From positions 55,269 to 119,268 of the forward strand of contig CANMLU010000014.1 of assembly GCA_947498815.1 (NCBI GenBank): a DNA stretch of 64,000 bases. Direction: 5' to 3'. Origin of the DNA: an uncultured Aquimarina sp. (lineage in GTDB: Bacteria; Bacteroidota; Bacteroidia; Flavobacteriales; Flavobacteriaceae). Position numbers and translations under genes: made by a program. Under the pieces are notes generated by a model. The model made no database searches. It was given only the letters and a program-made list of their open reading frames with translations, and had not been told where the DNA came from. Shown piece after piece: positions 1 to 9,170 of this stretch. The number at the start of each line of letters is the position of its first letter. Position 1 is the stretch's first letter.

Positions 1-1978
1 CATTATAAAAAACAAGCCCCTGTTTAAGCAATGCTTTTGGCACATAGGAGCTTCTTGGTACGTCTCTGATTAAACGATCATAAGCCTCAATACCACGATT
101 AGTCTTATTTTCAGAAACATATACATCTCCCAAAGCAAACATTGCGTCATCCCTATACGTAGATCTGGGATACTTAAGCAAAAACATTTCAAGGTCCTTG
201 ATCTTTTGATCGTGTTTATTTACAAAGCCATAACTAATTGCTTTTTGATAATGCGCATAGTCAGAATCTGGCCCATTTTTTTTGATTGCTTTATTATAGG
301 CTTCCATTGCCGGCCAATATTTACTCGATATAAAATGACTATCCCCTAATCTAAGATATGTATCTATTTGTCTGGATTCGTCACTATTGTTCTTACTTGC
401 AAAGTTTTCAAAATAGGTAGCCGCTTGTGGATATTGCTTTAATTTAAAATACGTATATCCCAAATTATAGTCTATATGTTCATGTTCTTTTGTTGTTGAA
501 GCACCTGTACTACCTTGAAATTGTTTAAAACCGATTAATGCGCCATCAAAATCATTAAGAAGATAATCACTTTCGGCTTTCCAATACATAGCTCTTGCTT
601 CAAAACCTGGATCGACAGGTTGCTTTAATGATTTATCAAAATAGATAATCGCTTCGGTATAATTACTTTCATTATACAATTCTACCCCTCTGTAAAAAGA
701 AACTTTTTGATACACTTCTTTATCGGCAAAATTTCGACTGCCTTCAAGAAGATCCATCGCCTCTTTATAATTTTTTGAAGTGATATACGAACTAATTAAT
801 AACTCTTTGATTTCTTCTTTAAATGTTGTTTTTGGATATTGATCCAAATATCTTAACAGTACATTTGGAGTACCCTCGTAGGAGTTTCCTATTTCATAAC
901 TTAACTTGGCATAATTATACAACGCATCTTCTTTGATCTTTGCTTCAAAATCCATTTCGGAAGCATTTTTAAATGCATTTAGCGCCTGTTGTTTTAGATC
1001 TGTCTTAAGATAAGACTCCGCTAAATGATAATAAGCATTCTGTGCTGTGGCATTACGACCATCAACAATTTTATTAAATTCTGAAATCGCATTTTGATAG
1101 TCCCCTTTCTTGTAATATGCATAACCCAAAAAGTAATAATCAGTGTTGGTCCATTTTCCTTTTCGGCCTTTGTATTGTTTGAGATAGGGAATTGCTTTTT
1201 CATACTGTTCAAGATTGAAATAACTTTCTCCTATAATTTTATTAAGTTCAGATTTTTCTGAAGGTTTTGATTTTGGTAATTGTGCCAATCCTTCTGTTAT
1301 GGCCTCTTGAAAATTACCAGATTTGAAATTCATATCACTTTGGAAATAAGATAAATTCTTATTGTACTCATCCAAATCTTTTACTTCGTCAAACAACTTA
1401 TCTGCTTCTTGATAATTATCACCTTCGTAGGCAATAAACCCAAGATAATATTTTGCTTTGGCACCATACTCTGGTGAGTCTTGTACTCTCTTCAAAAACC
1501 TCTTTGCTTCATTAAATCGTTGGATTTTGAAATAGGCATATCCATAATTGAAATTGAATTTTTCTTTCTGTTTACGACTTAAACTACTCTGATCTACTTT
1601 ATCATACCACTTGCGGGCATAAGCATATTTTCCATTATCAAAATAGTAGGTTGCCGCATCCAGGTATGCCGCGTTGCGCTTAATACTTGTTGGATATTGT
1701 ACTACAAAATCCTCAAGTAATTGATCTGCCCCTTTTTGATTTAACCATACCGCACAATTAGCAATATAATAACTACAATTAGCATCAATATTTTCATCGT
1801 CTATTGCATCTCGCACCTTATCAAAAAGATTTTGAGCGGCCAGAAATTGTTTATTATTGTACAACTCTAGAGCTTGATTATATTGCACTAATTCGTTGGT
1901 GTATATTGCGGATTGCTGTGCAGATACATCTGCAGACAGGCCAATCACAAAAAGCATCAAAGTGATGTATTTGTTCAT
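1..1978 (-). CDS. Tetratricopeptide-repeat protein, exported (partial, C-terminus beyond window)
   Basis: About 659 codons from an ATG at 1978 stay open to the window edge, so the C-terminus is missing. The protein begins with a signal peptide ending in SADVSAQ, so it is exported to the periplasm or envelope. The rest is a continuous array of TPR-type helix pairs, for example YNLGYTYFKLKQYPQAATYF near residue 500, with conserved aromatic and small residues at the expected spacing. Such proteins act as scaffolds for protein-protein contact. Large exported TPR proteins are common in Flavobacteriaceae, but no specific role can be read from the sequence. It diverges from the FtsE-like gene, with about 300 bases between the two starts. 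Confidence 0.85.
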   Translation of the reverse strand, partial: MNKYITLMLFVIGLSADVSAQQSAIYTNELVQYNQALELYNNKQFLAAQNLFDKVRDAIDDENIDANCSYYIANCAVWLNQKGADQLLEDFVVQYPTSIKRNAAYLDAATYYFDNGKYAYARKWYDKVDQSSLSRKQKEKFNFNYGYAYFKIQRFNEAKRFLKRVQDSPEYGAKAKYYLGFIAYEGDNYQEADKLFDEVKDLDEYNKNLSYFQSDMNFKSGNFQEAITEGLAQLPKSKPSEKSELNKIIGESYFNLEQYEKAIPYLKQYKGRKGKWTNTDYYFLGYAYYKKGDYQNAISEFNKIVDGRNATAQNAYYHLAESYLKTDLKQQALNAFKNASEMDFEAKIKEDALYNYAKLSYEIGNSYEGTPNVLLRYLDQYPKTTFKEEIKELLISSYITSKNYKEAMDLLEGSRNFADKEVYQKVSFYRGVELYNESNYTEAIIYFDKSLKQPVDPGFEARAMYWKAESDYLLNDFDGALIGFKQFQGSTGASTTKEHEHIDYNLGYTYFKLKQYPQAATYFENFASKNNSDESRQIDTYLRLGDSHFISSKYWPAMEAYNKAIKKNGPDSDYAHYQKAISYGFVNKHDQKIKDLEMFLLKYPRSTYRDDAMFALGDVYVSENKTNRGIEAYDRLIRDVPRSSYVPKALLKQGLVFYN

Positions 1979-2276
1979 TTAACTAAGAATTACAGTCTAA
2001 AAAGTAAATATCGTTTCCCGTGGATATATTTTGTGTTAAAGATAGCCCAGTCTCCTGTTTAATAACGAAGGATTTTAGAGATAATTACATCCAAATTTTA
2101 GAATTAAGAATTCTTTATGAATATCAATAACGTTCTCATTACTACAAATACTAAAATATTTATTCCAAAAAGTGGTTATCTATTTTGGATCCGTTAAAAA
2201 CTATTTCCGATACTCAAATTTTTTAACGGAAAACTTTTTACTTTTACGAAGTATTATTAATTCAGAATTAAAAATT

Positions 2277-2960
2277 ATGTCCAATACGGTATTAAGCCTT
2301 AAAGATGCATCAATTTACCAACGAGAGAGTTTAATCCTTTCTGATGTAAATGTAGAAGTCAACAAAGGAGATTTTGTTTACCTTATTGGTAAAACCGGTA
2401 CTGGTAAGAGTAGTTTTATGAAAACTTTATATGGTGATCTTCCACTTCTGGAAGGTGAAGGCAGTATTGTTGATTTTGATTTACCTACACTACAAGAAAA
2501 TCAAATACCATTTCTGCGAAGAAAACTTGGTATTGTATTTCAGGATTTTAAATTGCTGAATGACAGAACAGTAAAAGACAATCTCCTATTTGTACTTAAA
2601 GCTACTGGCTGGACCGATGAAACAGCAATGAGTAATAAAATTGATGATGTCTTGGATAAGGTAGGAATGAAAACCAAGGACTTTAAATTTCCATATCAAT
2701 TATCTGGTGGTGAGCAACAACGTATAGCGATAGCTAGAGCATTATTAAATGATCCCGAGTTAATCCTGGCAGATGAACCTACAGGAAACCTGGATCCACA
2801 AACCTCGGTAGAAGTAATGGAAGTATTGCAGGACATCAATAAAAATGGCAATACAATACTTATGGCCACCCACGATTATGCATTACTTCTTAAATATCCT
2901 TCCAAAACCTTGAAATGTGACGGAAATAAGGTTTTTGAAGTCGTACAAAGAAAAGGGTAA
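2277..2960 (+). CDS. ftsE: FtsE-like ABC transporter ATP-binding protein
   Basis: This is a 227-residue ABC ATPase of the FtsE/LolD size class. It has Walker A GKTGTGKSS (38-46), a Q-loop at Q89, the signature LSGGEQQR (142-149), Walker B LILADEP (162-168) and a switch histidine at H199. I chose the ATG at 2277 because the 35 residues upstream of it are not part of the fold, and the family starts just before the first beta strand. FtsE works with FtsX at the division site to control peptidoglycan hydrolases. No ftsX lies in this window, so the assignment rests on similarity alone. A LolD- or MacB-type ATPase is the main alternative. A strong palindromic terminator follows at 3263. Confidence 0.8.
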   Translation: MSNTVLSLKDASIYQRESLILSDVNVEVNKGDFVYLIGKTGTGKSSFMKTLYGDLPLLEGEGSIVDFDLPTLQENQIPFLRRKLGIVFQDFKLLNDRTVKDNLLFVLKATGWTDETAMSNKIDDVLDKVGMKTKDFKFPYQLSGGEQQRIAIARALLNDPELILADEPTGNLDPQTSVEVMEVLQDINKNGNTILMATHDYALLLKYPSKTLKCDGNKVFEVVQRKG

Positions 2961-3345
2961 TTCTATCTTCAAGTTTTTATTTTTATACGCAATCATTATT
3001 CTATACATCCAGCTATATCTTGGTTACAACAGTTATTCAACCATAACGTAAACGTTGTGGTTTATGCACTTCATCGATAAAAAATTGTATTTTACCGATT
3101 ATTTGTTGTTTTTTACAAGTTTTACCCCGGTAATTCTTCTTACATTTGTACCATAAGATTGAAAGTAAACATTTAAGGCATTTCGCCCCAAAATCGAAAG
3201 CCCCAATTGAATACCCCGAAATATTTGGATTAGCCCCCGAATCATACCCCAAAATATCGACGAAAATCCCGAGCCTAGGCTCGGGATTTTTAATTCAATT
3301 ATATTATCATTTTGAATATAACATCAAAAAAATATTACAAAATGA
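2961..3345. other. Intergenic region with C-tracts and a terminator
   Basis: This gap separates the convergent ftsE-like and lyase genes. It holds six runs of four or five C on the plus strand between 3125 and 3250, which are G-runs on the minus strand, followed by a perfect palindromic terminator. A 71-codon minus-strand ORF (3037-3252) covers the C-tracts but has no recognisable domain, so I do not call it a gene. Confidence 0.5.
3263..3290. terminator. Bidirectional intrinsic terminator
   Basis: A perfect palindrome with 13-bp arms (AAAATCCCGAGCC on the left) is flanked by A and T runs. It lies between the convergent ftsE-like and lyase genes, so it can end transcription from both sides. 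Confidence 0.85.
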
Positions 3346-6300
3346 TCAATTCTTTTCCTTACGTATAATTTTAAAATTCTTTCGTATCCTCTTTGAGGTG
3401 ATTTTTACGATATAAATACTTTCGGCTAAATCTGAAGTATCTATTGTTATATTTTTAGTTAAGAACAGATAATTTTTGCTGTGTATTAATATACCCGCAA
3501 GTGTATATACATCAACCCTTATATTTTCATTCTGATATAATGGCAACTCTACTCGCAATATGTCATAAAAAGGATTAGGGTAAATATTCACTTTGGTGTT
3601 TTCAAATTTTGCATCATTCGTCTCACCAGTGGTAAATTTCCAGACTTTGCGATTTACATCCCATGGAGTATCAACCGTTCTGAATCCGCCCGCACTTCCA
3701 ATGTCTGTGCGTATCCAACCATACTCTGCCAAAATGATGTATTCTGTATTGGGCTGCAAATCTGGAATATCAAATGTTACTATATCATTTCCCGACCATT
3801 GATTTGAACCGTTTTCAAGAAAATTATATTCAAACACAGGAGTATCCTGATCATCAAATGCGTACAAACGAAACGAACCATTCGAATACTGCTGATTGGA
3901 AATTACAACACCCTCTAGGTCAATAATCAAATCTGTAGTAGTGGACACGCCAGTGGCATATTGCGCAGGAAATAAAGCATCTATCCGAAGAGGCAGCTCT
4001 CCGATTTGCAGAGTACCAGTTGTTGCTGTAATAGCATCGCTCTTTGTAGATTCATTACCTGCTGCATCTACAGCACTAATAACATAACTATACGTTGTTC
4101 CGCTCTCTAATTGTGTATCCGTATAATTTGTGTCTATCGTATTGGTAATTTCTATACCGTCACGGAAAACTTTATAACCAGCCACTCCTATATCATCTGT
4201 TGAAACTGTCCAGTTTATATCTATGCTGTTTGTTGTAACGTTTGAAACACTTAAACCAATAGGCACACTTGGGGCTTCAGAATCGTTTATGCCTGTGGTG
4301 AACTTCCAAACTTTACGATTTCCATCCCACGGAGTGTCAACTGTTCTGAATCCACCTGCACTTCCAATGTCTGTGCGTATCCAACCATACTCTGCCAAAA
4401 TGATATATTCTGTATTGGGCTGCAGATCTGGAATATCAAATGTTACAATATCATTTCCCGACCATTGATTTGAACCGTTCTCAAGAAAATTATATTCAAA
4501 CACAGGAGTATCCTGATCATCAAATGTATACAAACGAAACGAACCATTCGAATACTGCTGATTGGAAATTACAACACCCTCTAGGTCAATAATCAAATCT
4601 GTAGTAGTGGACACGCCAGTGGCATATTGCGCAGGAAATAAAGCATCTATCCGAAGAGGTAATTCGCCTATTGGTAGCGTTGTAGTTGTATCTGTGGTAA
4701 CTGCAATTACAGTACTTTGTGTTGATTCATTACCCGCCGCATCCAAAGCACTTATTGTGTAGTTATATGTTGTTGAAGCAGTTAAACCAGTATCCTCATA
4801 ATTTGTAGAAACAGAATTTACGACAAGAACTCCATTACGGTATACATTATAGCCAGATACTCCTATATTATCAATTGATACATCCCAACTTAAGCTAATT
4901 GCGGTAACCCCAACATCAGAAACAACAAGATTAACCGGTATGCTAGGTGCCTCGTTATCTGGAGCAACATTTAATAACTGATTTACTCTGTAATGAAGGT
5001 ATTCTTCAATATTGGTATAGCCGTCACTATCATCATCACCGTTATTATCTGCTACATTTGGATTCAAACCCCTTGTCGTTTCCCAGGTATTTGGCATACC
5101 ATCATTATCTGTATCTATAGGTGTTGGTTCATTTGGTAATCCGGCCATCAAATCTAATGGAACCTCTCTCCCCCATGATCCTGTCCTATTCTTTACTTCA
5201 TCTACTGTTCGCAGTGCAACTACATCCCTAGGAAAACTTCCTGCTCTTGCCAACACATCTGTGTATGCACCTGCCGCAGTAGTAATTGTAATATTGGTTG
5301 ACGCACATTGTTCTGGTGCTGTTCCAGGACCAGAAGCAAATAGAGATACTCCTTCATAGGTACTGTTCCAGGGATCGTCTAAGAAATCTTGGTAAGTTTC
5401 CGGACCAATTGTATCATCAACATAATTTCCGCTCATATAATATTGTGCATTATTAGGTACCGTTTCATCATCTAACCAGAATGGATTAATATCATTTCTA
5501 TTCGGTCCTGTACGGTAGTAGTTTCCGATGAAATTAAAACAATCATCATTTGCAGGATTATGATGAACAAAACCTGTTGTCGAATTATACACCACATTGT
5601 TAATAATATCTGCAGGGCCATTGGCTATGGCAGGTGTTCTGTGATTGTGATGTGCAAATAAATTATGGTGTACAGAAATATAACGACCGTTGGGGCCATT
5701 TATCATTCCGTAATTATGAAAATTACCATCCGGATGATTTGCAAATGTGGCTGATTCTTCAATGAAACAATATTGTAATGTCACGTTCTTGGCTTCATAA
5801 AAATCTATGGCTTCATCGGATCCCCATGAAACATTTACATGGTCAAAAATCAAATTATCAGACAAAGAAAATTGAACTGCATCCCCCTGATTTCCATTTA
5901 AATTATCAGGTCTTATTCTTAAGAAGCGTACAATAATATTATTCACATTCTCATTATATGCCGCCCAAAACTTACCATTGATCGTAATACCTGGCGACGG
6001 GGCAGTTTCGCCAGCTATAGTTACATTGGGTTCTGTAATAGTAATATCGCCGGCAATTTCCCCTCCCACGTCAAATACTATAATACGAGGGCCTGAGGTC
6101 TGTACTGCCGCATTTAAGCTTCCAGGGCCGTTTGCATTTAGATTTGTAACATGAATAACTTGGCCACCCCGACCACCTGTAGCCTGTGCACCATATCCTT
6201 GCGCTCCCGGAAACGAGGCTAACCCTGGTGGAGGTCCAGTAGTGTCTTCAAGAGTGGTAACATTTACTATATTACTCTGTGCCGATTCGTTACCCGCTGC

Positions 6301-8637
6301 ATCCAATGCACTCACCGTATACGCATAGGTAGTATTACTTGTTAACCCACTATCATTATATTGAGTAGTTGCTCCTGTAACACCTATTTCTATACCATCC
6401 CGATATACCTTATAATTAGTTACTCCTATATTATCTATGGAAGTGCCCCAGCTTAAATCTAGACTGGTTTCAGAAGTATTAAAAGCACTTAAACCATTTG
6501 GTGTACTTGGGATTTCTGTATCGGATGCAGCAGTACCATTGGTAATTTTATAACTACCAGGTTGATTGGTCGAAAAAACCAAGCTTCCATTTACTGTAGT
6601 TTGAGCGGACAATATTGGGTTTCCATTGAACTCAATGGTATACGTTCCTGGTTCAAGATCCAAAACCAAATGTTCCTTGGATAAGGTATTGTTTTCTGTT
6701 TGATACATAACTTCATTAACAATTTGATCTTTCTTTGAAAAAACCACTATATGATTTACATCATTATGTAGGATACTTACCCCGTGTGCATCAGTAGAAG
6801 TAGTGAGCAATTGGTTTTCATACATTTGGTTATGCGTTCCAAAATTTAATACATTGACAAAATATTCTTCGTTCTGATCGTTAGTTGGAGAGACAGAAAT
6901 GTGCCATTTACGCTGTGATGGAGGACTTTGATATGTAGGTTCTCCTGCCCATAAGTCAGATTCGTCAACAATAGTTGACCGTTTTGATACTGGAAGAAGG
7001 GTTTTAAAATAGAAATTCTGTCCTTCGCTTTCTGTATAATAATAATCTCTGACTGTATTATATTGTGGTGCTGATTGAAAATGTTGTATATACTTTTTCC
7101 ACCTTGGTCCCCTGGCATCGACAACATCAATATAATCTCCTACGATTACTATGTCTGGTTTTAAATAGATCAGTTTTCGTTGCACATGATCAACATAAGT
7201 GTCTGCATTATAACCAGACATATTGTAAATAGGAGCCGCTTCTGCTTTGATATAACCATAGCTATCATTATCGTCTATAAGAGAGGTAGTTCCTTGACCT
7301 TGAGGCCTACCTGTAGGTGATGAACTTCCATCACTCGAGGCATTCTGAATAAGTAAGGTATTGTGTGCGGTACCTGTTTCTCCTACTCCGACATAACCAG
7401 TCATTTCTTTAGTAATATTCTTTCCAGCGTTAACGATACAAAATGCCAATGCATCATATTGCTGATGATCTACATTAGGCCTTGAATTTTGAAAATAAAC
7501 TGTACTTGCTTGAGCCGACCAATCCGAGCGCATCGCAACAAACCCTAGACCTTCTGCATAATAAGATGTAGGTAAATTTGAAACTGGTATTTCGTTTGTT
7601 CTGATCAAGTTTTCAAAAAGCATTTCCAGAATCCCAGTATGACCCGTTCCCACGGGTCTTCCAATTTCGTTAATGACATCGTTGAGCATGCCCTGAGCGA
7701 TTCCTTTTTCGAAAGTGGCATCTACAGCTTCTGTTAATTGTAACAAAAGATCGTATCGAGTATTAGGGCTTACATATGGCAACACATAAGTGCTTTCGTT
7801 GTCTCCATACTGAAAAACACCCGTTCTTCCCGGGTATATCGTATGAGCAAGACCTTCTACTACATCATTCATATAAGAAGTAGGGTAATTGATATTTCTG
7901 AGTTCTTTATTGACTAAAAAAGTACGGATAAAGTGTGGCATCGTTCCGACACTGTAAAAAGAACCTTCAGCCCACAAACCACCTTTCATATAATCATTCA
8001 TAAACTCTGCAACCACAAATTCATTCAACATATGATCGGCTACGTCATATACGGTAGCCGCATATGGATCCCCAGCTTGTTCCAGACATATAGCTAGTAA
8101 TAAGAAATTTTCGGCTAATGAGGTAGTCTCATCAGAATCTTCAAAACGATAACCATTAAAAGACGGATAATTAACATAGCCTACCCAATATGTCGCCCAG
8201 TCTTTAATCTTGGCAGTAGCGATTGTTTTTTCTGTAGGAGTCCAATGATCAAAAAGCCAATTAAAACTCCATAGCCCGGTACTTGCTTCTCTTCGAAATC
8301 CGTTTCTACTGGTATAATTAAAGTATTTTGGGCTAGATTCATCTATGAAAGTTAGATCGAATAATTCTTTAGCGCGTTGTAGATATACTGGGTTTTCTTC
8401 GATATTATGAGATAGTGCATATGCTGCGGCATATGTCCAACTATTATATGGAACTGTTGTTAAGTAATTCGACAATCGAGATTCCATGTAGGACCAATTT
8501 TCATGATCTGAGCTGGCTTTGGTTCTCATCTCGATTAACCTTTCTGGTGTAAGAAAAATTTTCGATTGTCCGGATGCTTCAAATACAAAGATAAAGCAAA
8601 CAAAAGCCAGAATAATTGACTTATTGGGATAACGCAT
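3346..8637 (-). CDS. Giant secreted polysaccharide lyase: heparinase II/III-like domain plus PL1-type pectate lyase, T9SS substrate
   Basis: The protein has 1763 residues when started at the ATG at 8637, where a signal peptide (hydrophobic core ending EASGQ) begins; an upstream in-frame ATG at 8691 would bury it. Domains in order are: heparinase II/III or alginate-lyase-like alpha-toroid plus beta domain (about 25-690), fibronectin III (705-800), PL1-type right-handed beta-helix (807-1160, starting FPGAQGYGAQATGGRGG), a Ca-binding Asp/Asn-rich segment (about 1172-1200), FN3, an Ig-like domain (1322-1447), FN3, a near-identical copy of the Ig-like domain (1544-1669), and a type IX sorting domain beginning NIYPNPF (about 1682). 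It probably cleaves uronic-acid polysaccharides outside the cell. Two different lyase folds in one chain suggest attack on a mixed or branched polymer. The substrate is not known. No SusC/D pair lies beside it. Confidence 0.88.
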   Translation of the reverse strand: MRYPNKSIILAFVCFIFVFEASGQSKIFLTPERLIEMRTKASSDHENWSYMESRLSNYLTTVPYNSWTYAAAYALSHNIEENPVYLQRAKELFDLTFIDESSPKYFNYTSRNGFRREASTGLWSFNWLFDHWTPTEKTIATAKIKDWATYWVGYVNYPSFNGYRFEDSDETTSLAENFLLLAICLEQAGDPYAATVYDVADHMLNEFVVAEFMNDYMKGGLWAEGSFYSVGTMPHFIRTFLVNKELRNINYPTSYMNDVVEGLAHTIYPGRTGVFQYGDNESTYVLPYVSPNTRYDLLLQLTEAVDATFEKGIAQGMLNDVINEIGRPVGTGHTGILEMLFENLIRTNEIPVSNLPTSYYAEGLGFVAMRSDWSAQASTVYFQNSRPNVDHQQYDALAFCIVNAGKNITKEMTGYVGVGETGTAHNTLLIQNASSDGSSSPTGRPQGQGTTSLIDDNDSYGYIKAEAAPIYNMSGYNADTYVDHVQRKLIYLKPDIVIVGDYIDVVDARGPRWKKYIQHFQSAPQYNTVRDYYYTESEGQNFYFKTLLPVSKRSTIVDESDLWAGEPTYQSPPSQRKWHISVSPTNDQNEEYFVNVLNFGTHNQMYENQLLTTSTDAHGVSILHNDVNHIVVFSKKDQIVNEVMYQTENNTLSKEHLVLDLEPGTYTIEFNGNPILSAQTTVNGSLVFSTNQPGSYKITNGTAASDTEIPSTPNGLSAFNTSETSLDLSWGTSIDNIGVTNYKVYRDGIEIGVTGATTQYNDSGLTSNTTYAYTVSALDAAGNESAQSNIVNVTTLEDTTGPPPGLASFPGAQGYGAQATGGRGGQVIHVTNLNANGPGSLNAAVQTSGPRIIVFDVGGEIAGDITITEPNVTIAGETAPSPGITINGKFWAAYNENVNNIIVRFLRIRPDNLNGNQGDAVQFSLSDNLIFDHVNVSWGSDEAIDFYEAKNVTLQYCFIEESATFANHPDGNFHNYGMINGPNGRYISVHHNLFAHHNHRTPAIANGPADIINNVVYNSTTGFVHHNPANDDCFNFIGNYYRTGPNRNDINPFWLDDETVPNNAQYYMSGNYVDDTIGPETYQDFLDDPWNSTYEGVSLFASGPGTAPEQCASTNITITTAAGAYTDVLARAGSFPRDVVALRTVDEVKNRTGSWGREVPLDLMAGLPNEPTPIDTDNDGMPNTWETTRGLNPNVADNNGDDDSDGYTNIEEYLHYRVNQLLNVAPDNEAPSIPVNLVVSDVGVTAISLSWDVSIDNIGVSGYNVYRNGVLVVNSVSTNYEDTGLTASTTYNYTISALDAAGNESTQSTVIAVTTDTTTTLPIGELPLRIDALFPAQYATGVSTTTDLIIDLEGVVISNQQYSNGSFRLYTFDDQDTPVFEYNFLENGSNQWSGNDIVTFDIPDLQPNTEYIILAEYGWIRTDIGSAGGFRTVDTPWDGNRKVWKFTTGINDSEAPSVPIGLSVSNVTTNSIDINWTVSTDDIGVAGYKVFRDGIEITNTIDTNYTDTQLESGTTYSYVISAVDAAGNESTKSDAITATTGTLQIGELPLRIDALFPAQYATGVSTTTDLIIDLEGVVISNQQYSNGSFRLYAFDDQDTPVFEYNFLENGSNQWSGNDIVTFDIPDLQPNTEYIILAEYGWIRTDIGSAGGFRTVDTPWDVNRKVWKFTTGETNDAKFENTKVNIYPNPFYDILRVELPLYQNENIRVDVYTLAGILIHSKNYLFLTKNITIDTSDLAESIYIVKITSKRIRKNFKIIRKEKN
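3629..4006. repeat. Intragenic direct repeat, copy 2 in protein order
   Basis: This segment of about 378 bp is nearly identical to 4295-4672 at an offset of exactly 666 bases. It encodes the second Ig-like domain of the lyase. Most differences are single bases; the intervening FN3 module is less conserved. Confidence 0.92.
4295..4672. repeat. Intragenic direct repeat, copy 1 in protein order
   Basis: This is the partner of 3629-4006. It encodes the first Ig-like domain, which includes the peptide LPLRIDALFPAQYATGVS. The near-identity at DNA level points to recent duplication or gene conversion. Confidence 0.92.
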
Positions 8638-8962
8638 ACTATTGTGTTTTAGATTAATATTTAAATAATTAAGTATCAATCTGAAAAACAATTAAGGGGG
8701 AAGTTAATAACTTAACCAAGTTACTACAAAACATTAAAATTCAATCAATTAAACATGTCCCACTTTTTTGAATGTAAAATATATCACCTCAATCTTCATC
8801 ATTGAATTACTGAAAATCCATTACTTATTCCAATGAATTCTTAAAGTTTTTATAAAAGATCAATTTCCGTGTAACTTCCTGCAATTTGTTGCGTATTATA
8901 TAGTATAAGGATACTTTTTATTCTTTATATAGAAATTTGTTTCACATATAAAAATTAGGCTT
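8638..8962. other. Intergenic region upstream of the lyase and peptide A
   Basis: This AT-rich stretch of 325 bases separates the lyase start (minus strand) from the 32-codon ORF on the plus strand. A TTTG at 8936-8939 lies 23 bases before that ORF and could be part of its promoter. Nothing else was recognised. Confidence 0.4.
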
Positions 8963-9061
8963 ATGAAATTATTTTACGGAATTATGATCATAGACCTCAC
9001 AGCATTCAAAAATTTTATAAAGCAATTGCCCGGTGCTAGTAGATATGCAATGAGGAGATGA
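8963..9061 (+). CDS. 32-residue peptide, member A of a new paralogous family
   Basis: This 32-codon ORF starts at ATG 8963 (MKLFYGIMIID...) and ends ...FIKQLPGASRYAMRR. It aligns without gaps over its full length to four ORFs of identical length at 32213-33534. It shares F4, Y5, D11, F18, K20, L22, P23, A25, S26, A29 and basic residues at 31-32 with most of them. The N-terminal half is hydrophobic and amphipathic and the C-terminus is strongly basic. A hairpin with 9-bp arms (9065-9087) and a terminator (9122-9148) follow. The function is unknown. The ORF is too short for normal gene finders. Coding status is inferred from conservation between the copies. Confidence 0.72.
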   Translation: MKLFYGIMIIDLTAFKNFIKQLPGASRYAMRR

Positions 9062-9064
9062 GTA

Positions 9065-9087
9065 CTTTTCAGTTTCGTACTGAAAAG
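9065..9087 (+). other. Hairpin after peptide A
   Basis: CTTTTCAGT and ACTGAAAAG form 9-bp arms around a 5-base loop, four bases after the stop codon. There is no T-run directly after it, so it may stabilise the transcript rather than end it. Confidence 0.55.
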
Positions 9088-9121
9088 ATTGAAGACCCTT
9101 TTATTAGTTACCTACAAAATA

Positions 9122-9148
9122 AAAACCCCGAGCGATGCTCGGGGTTTT
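9122..9148. terminator. Bidirectional intrinsic terminator
   Basis: Arms of 12 bp (AAAACCCCGAGC on the left) surround a GAT loop, with A and T runs outside. It serves typA on the minus strand and peptide A on the plus strand. Confidence 0.88.
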
Positions 9149-9170
9149 ATAGTATTATAGTACTAAAGTT

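Noticed and set aside
3037-3252. Minus-strand ORF of 71 codons after the ftsE-like gene
   Set aside because: The first part is produced by the G-run repeats; no homologous family seen.
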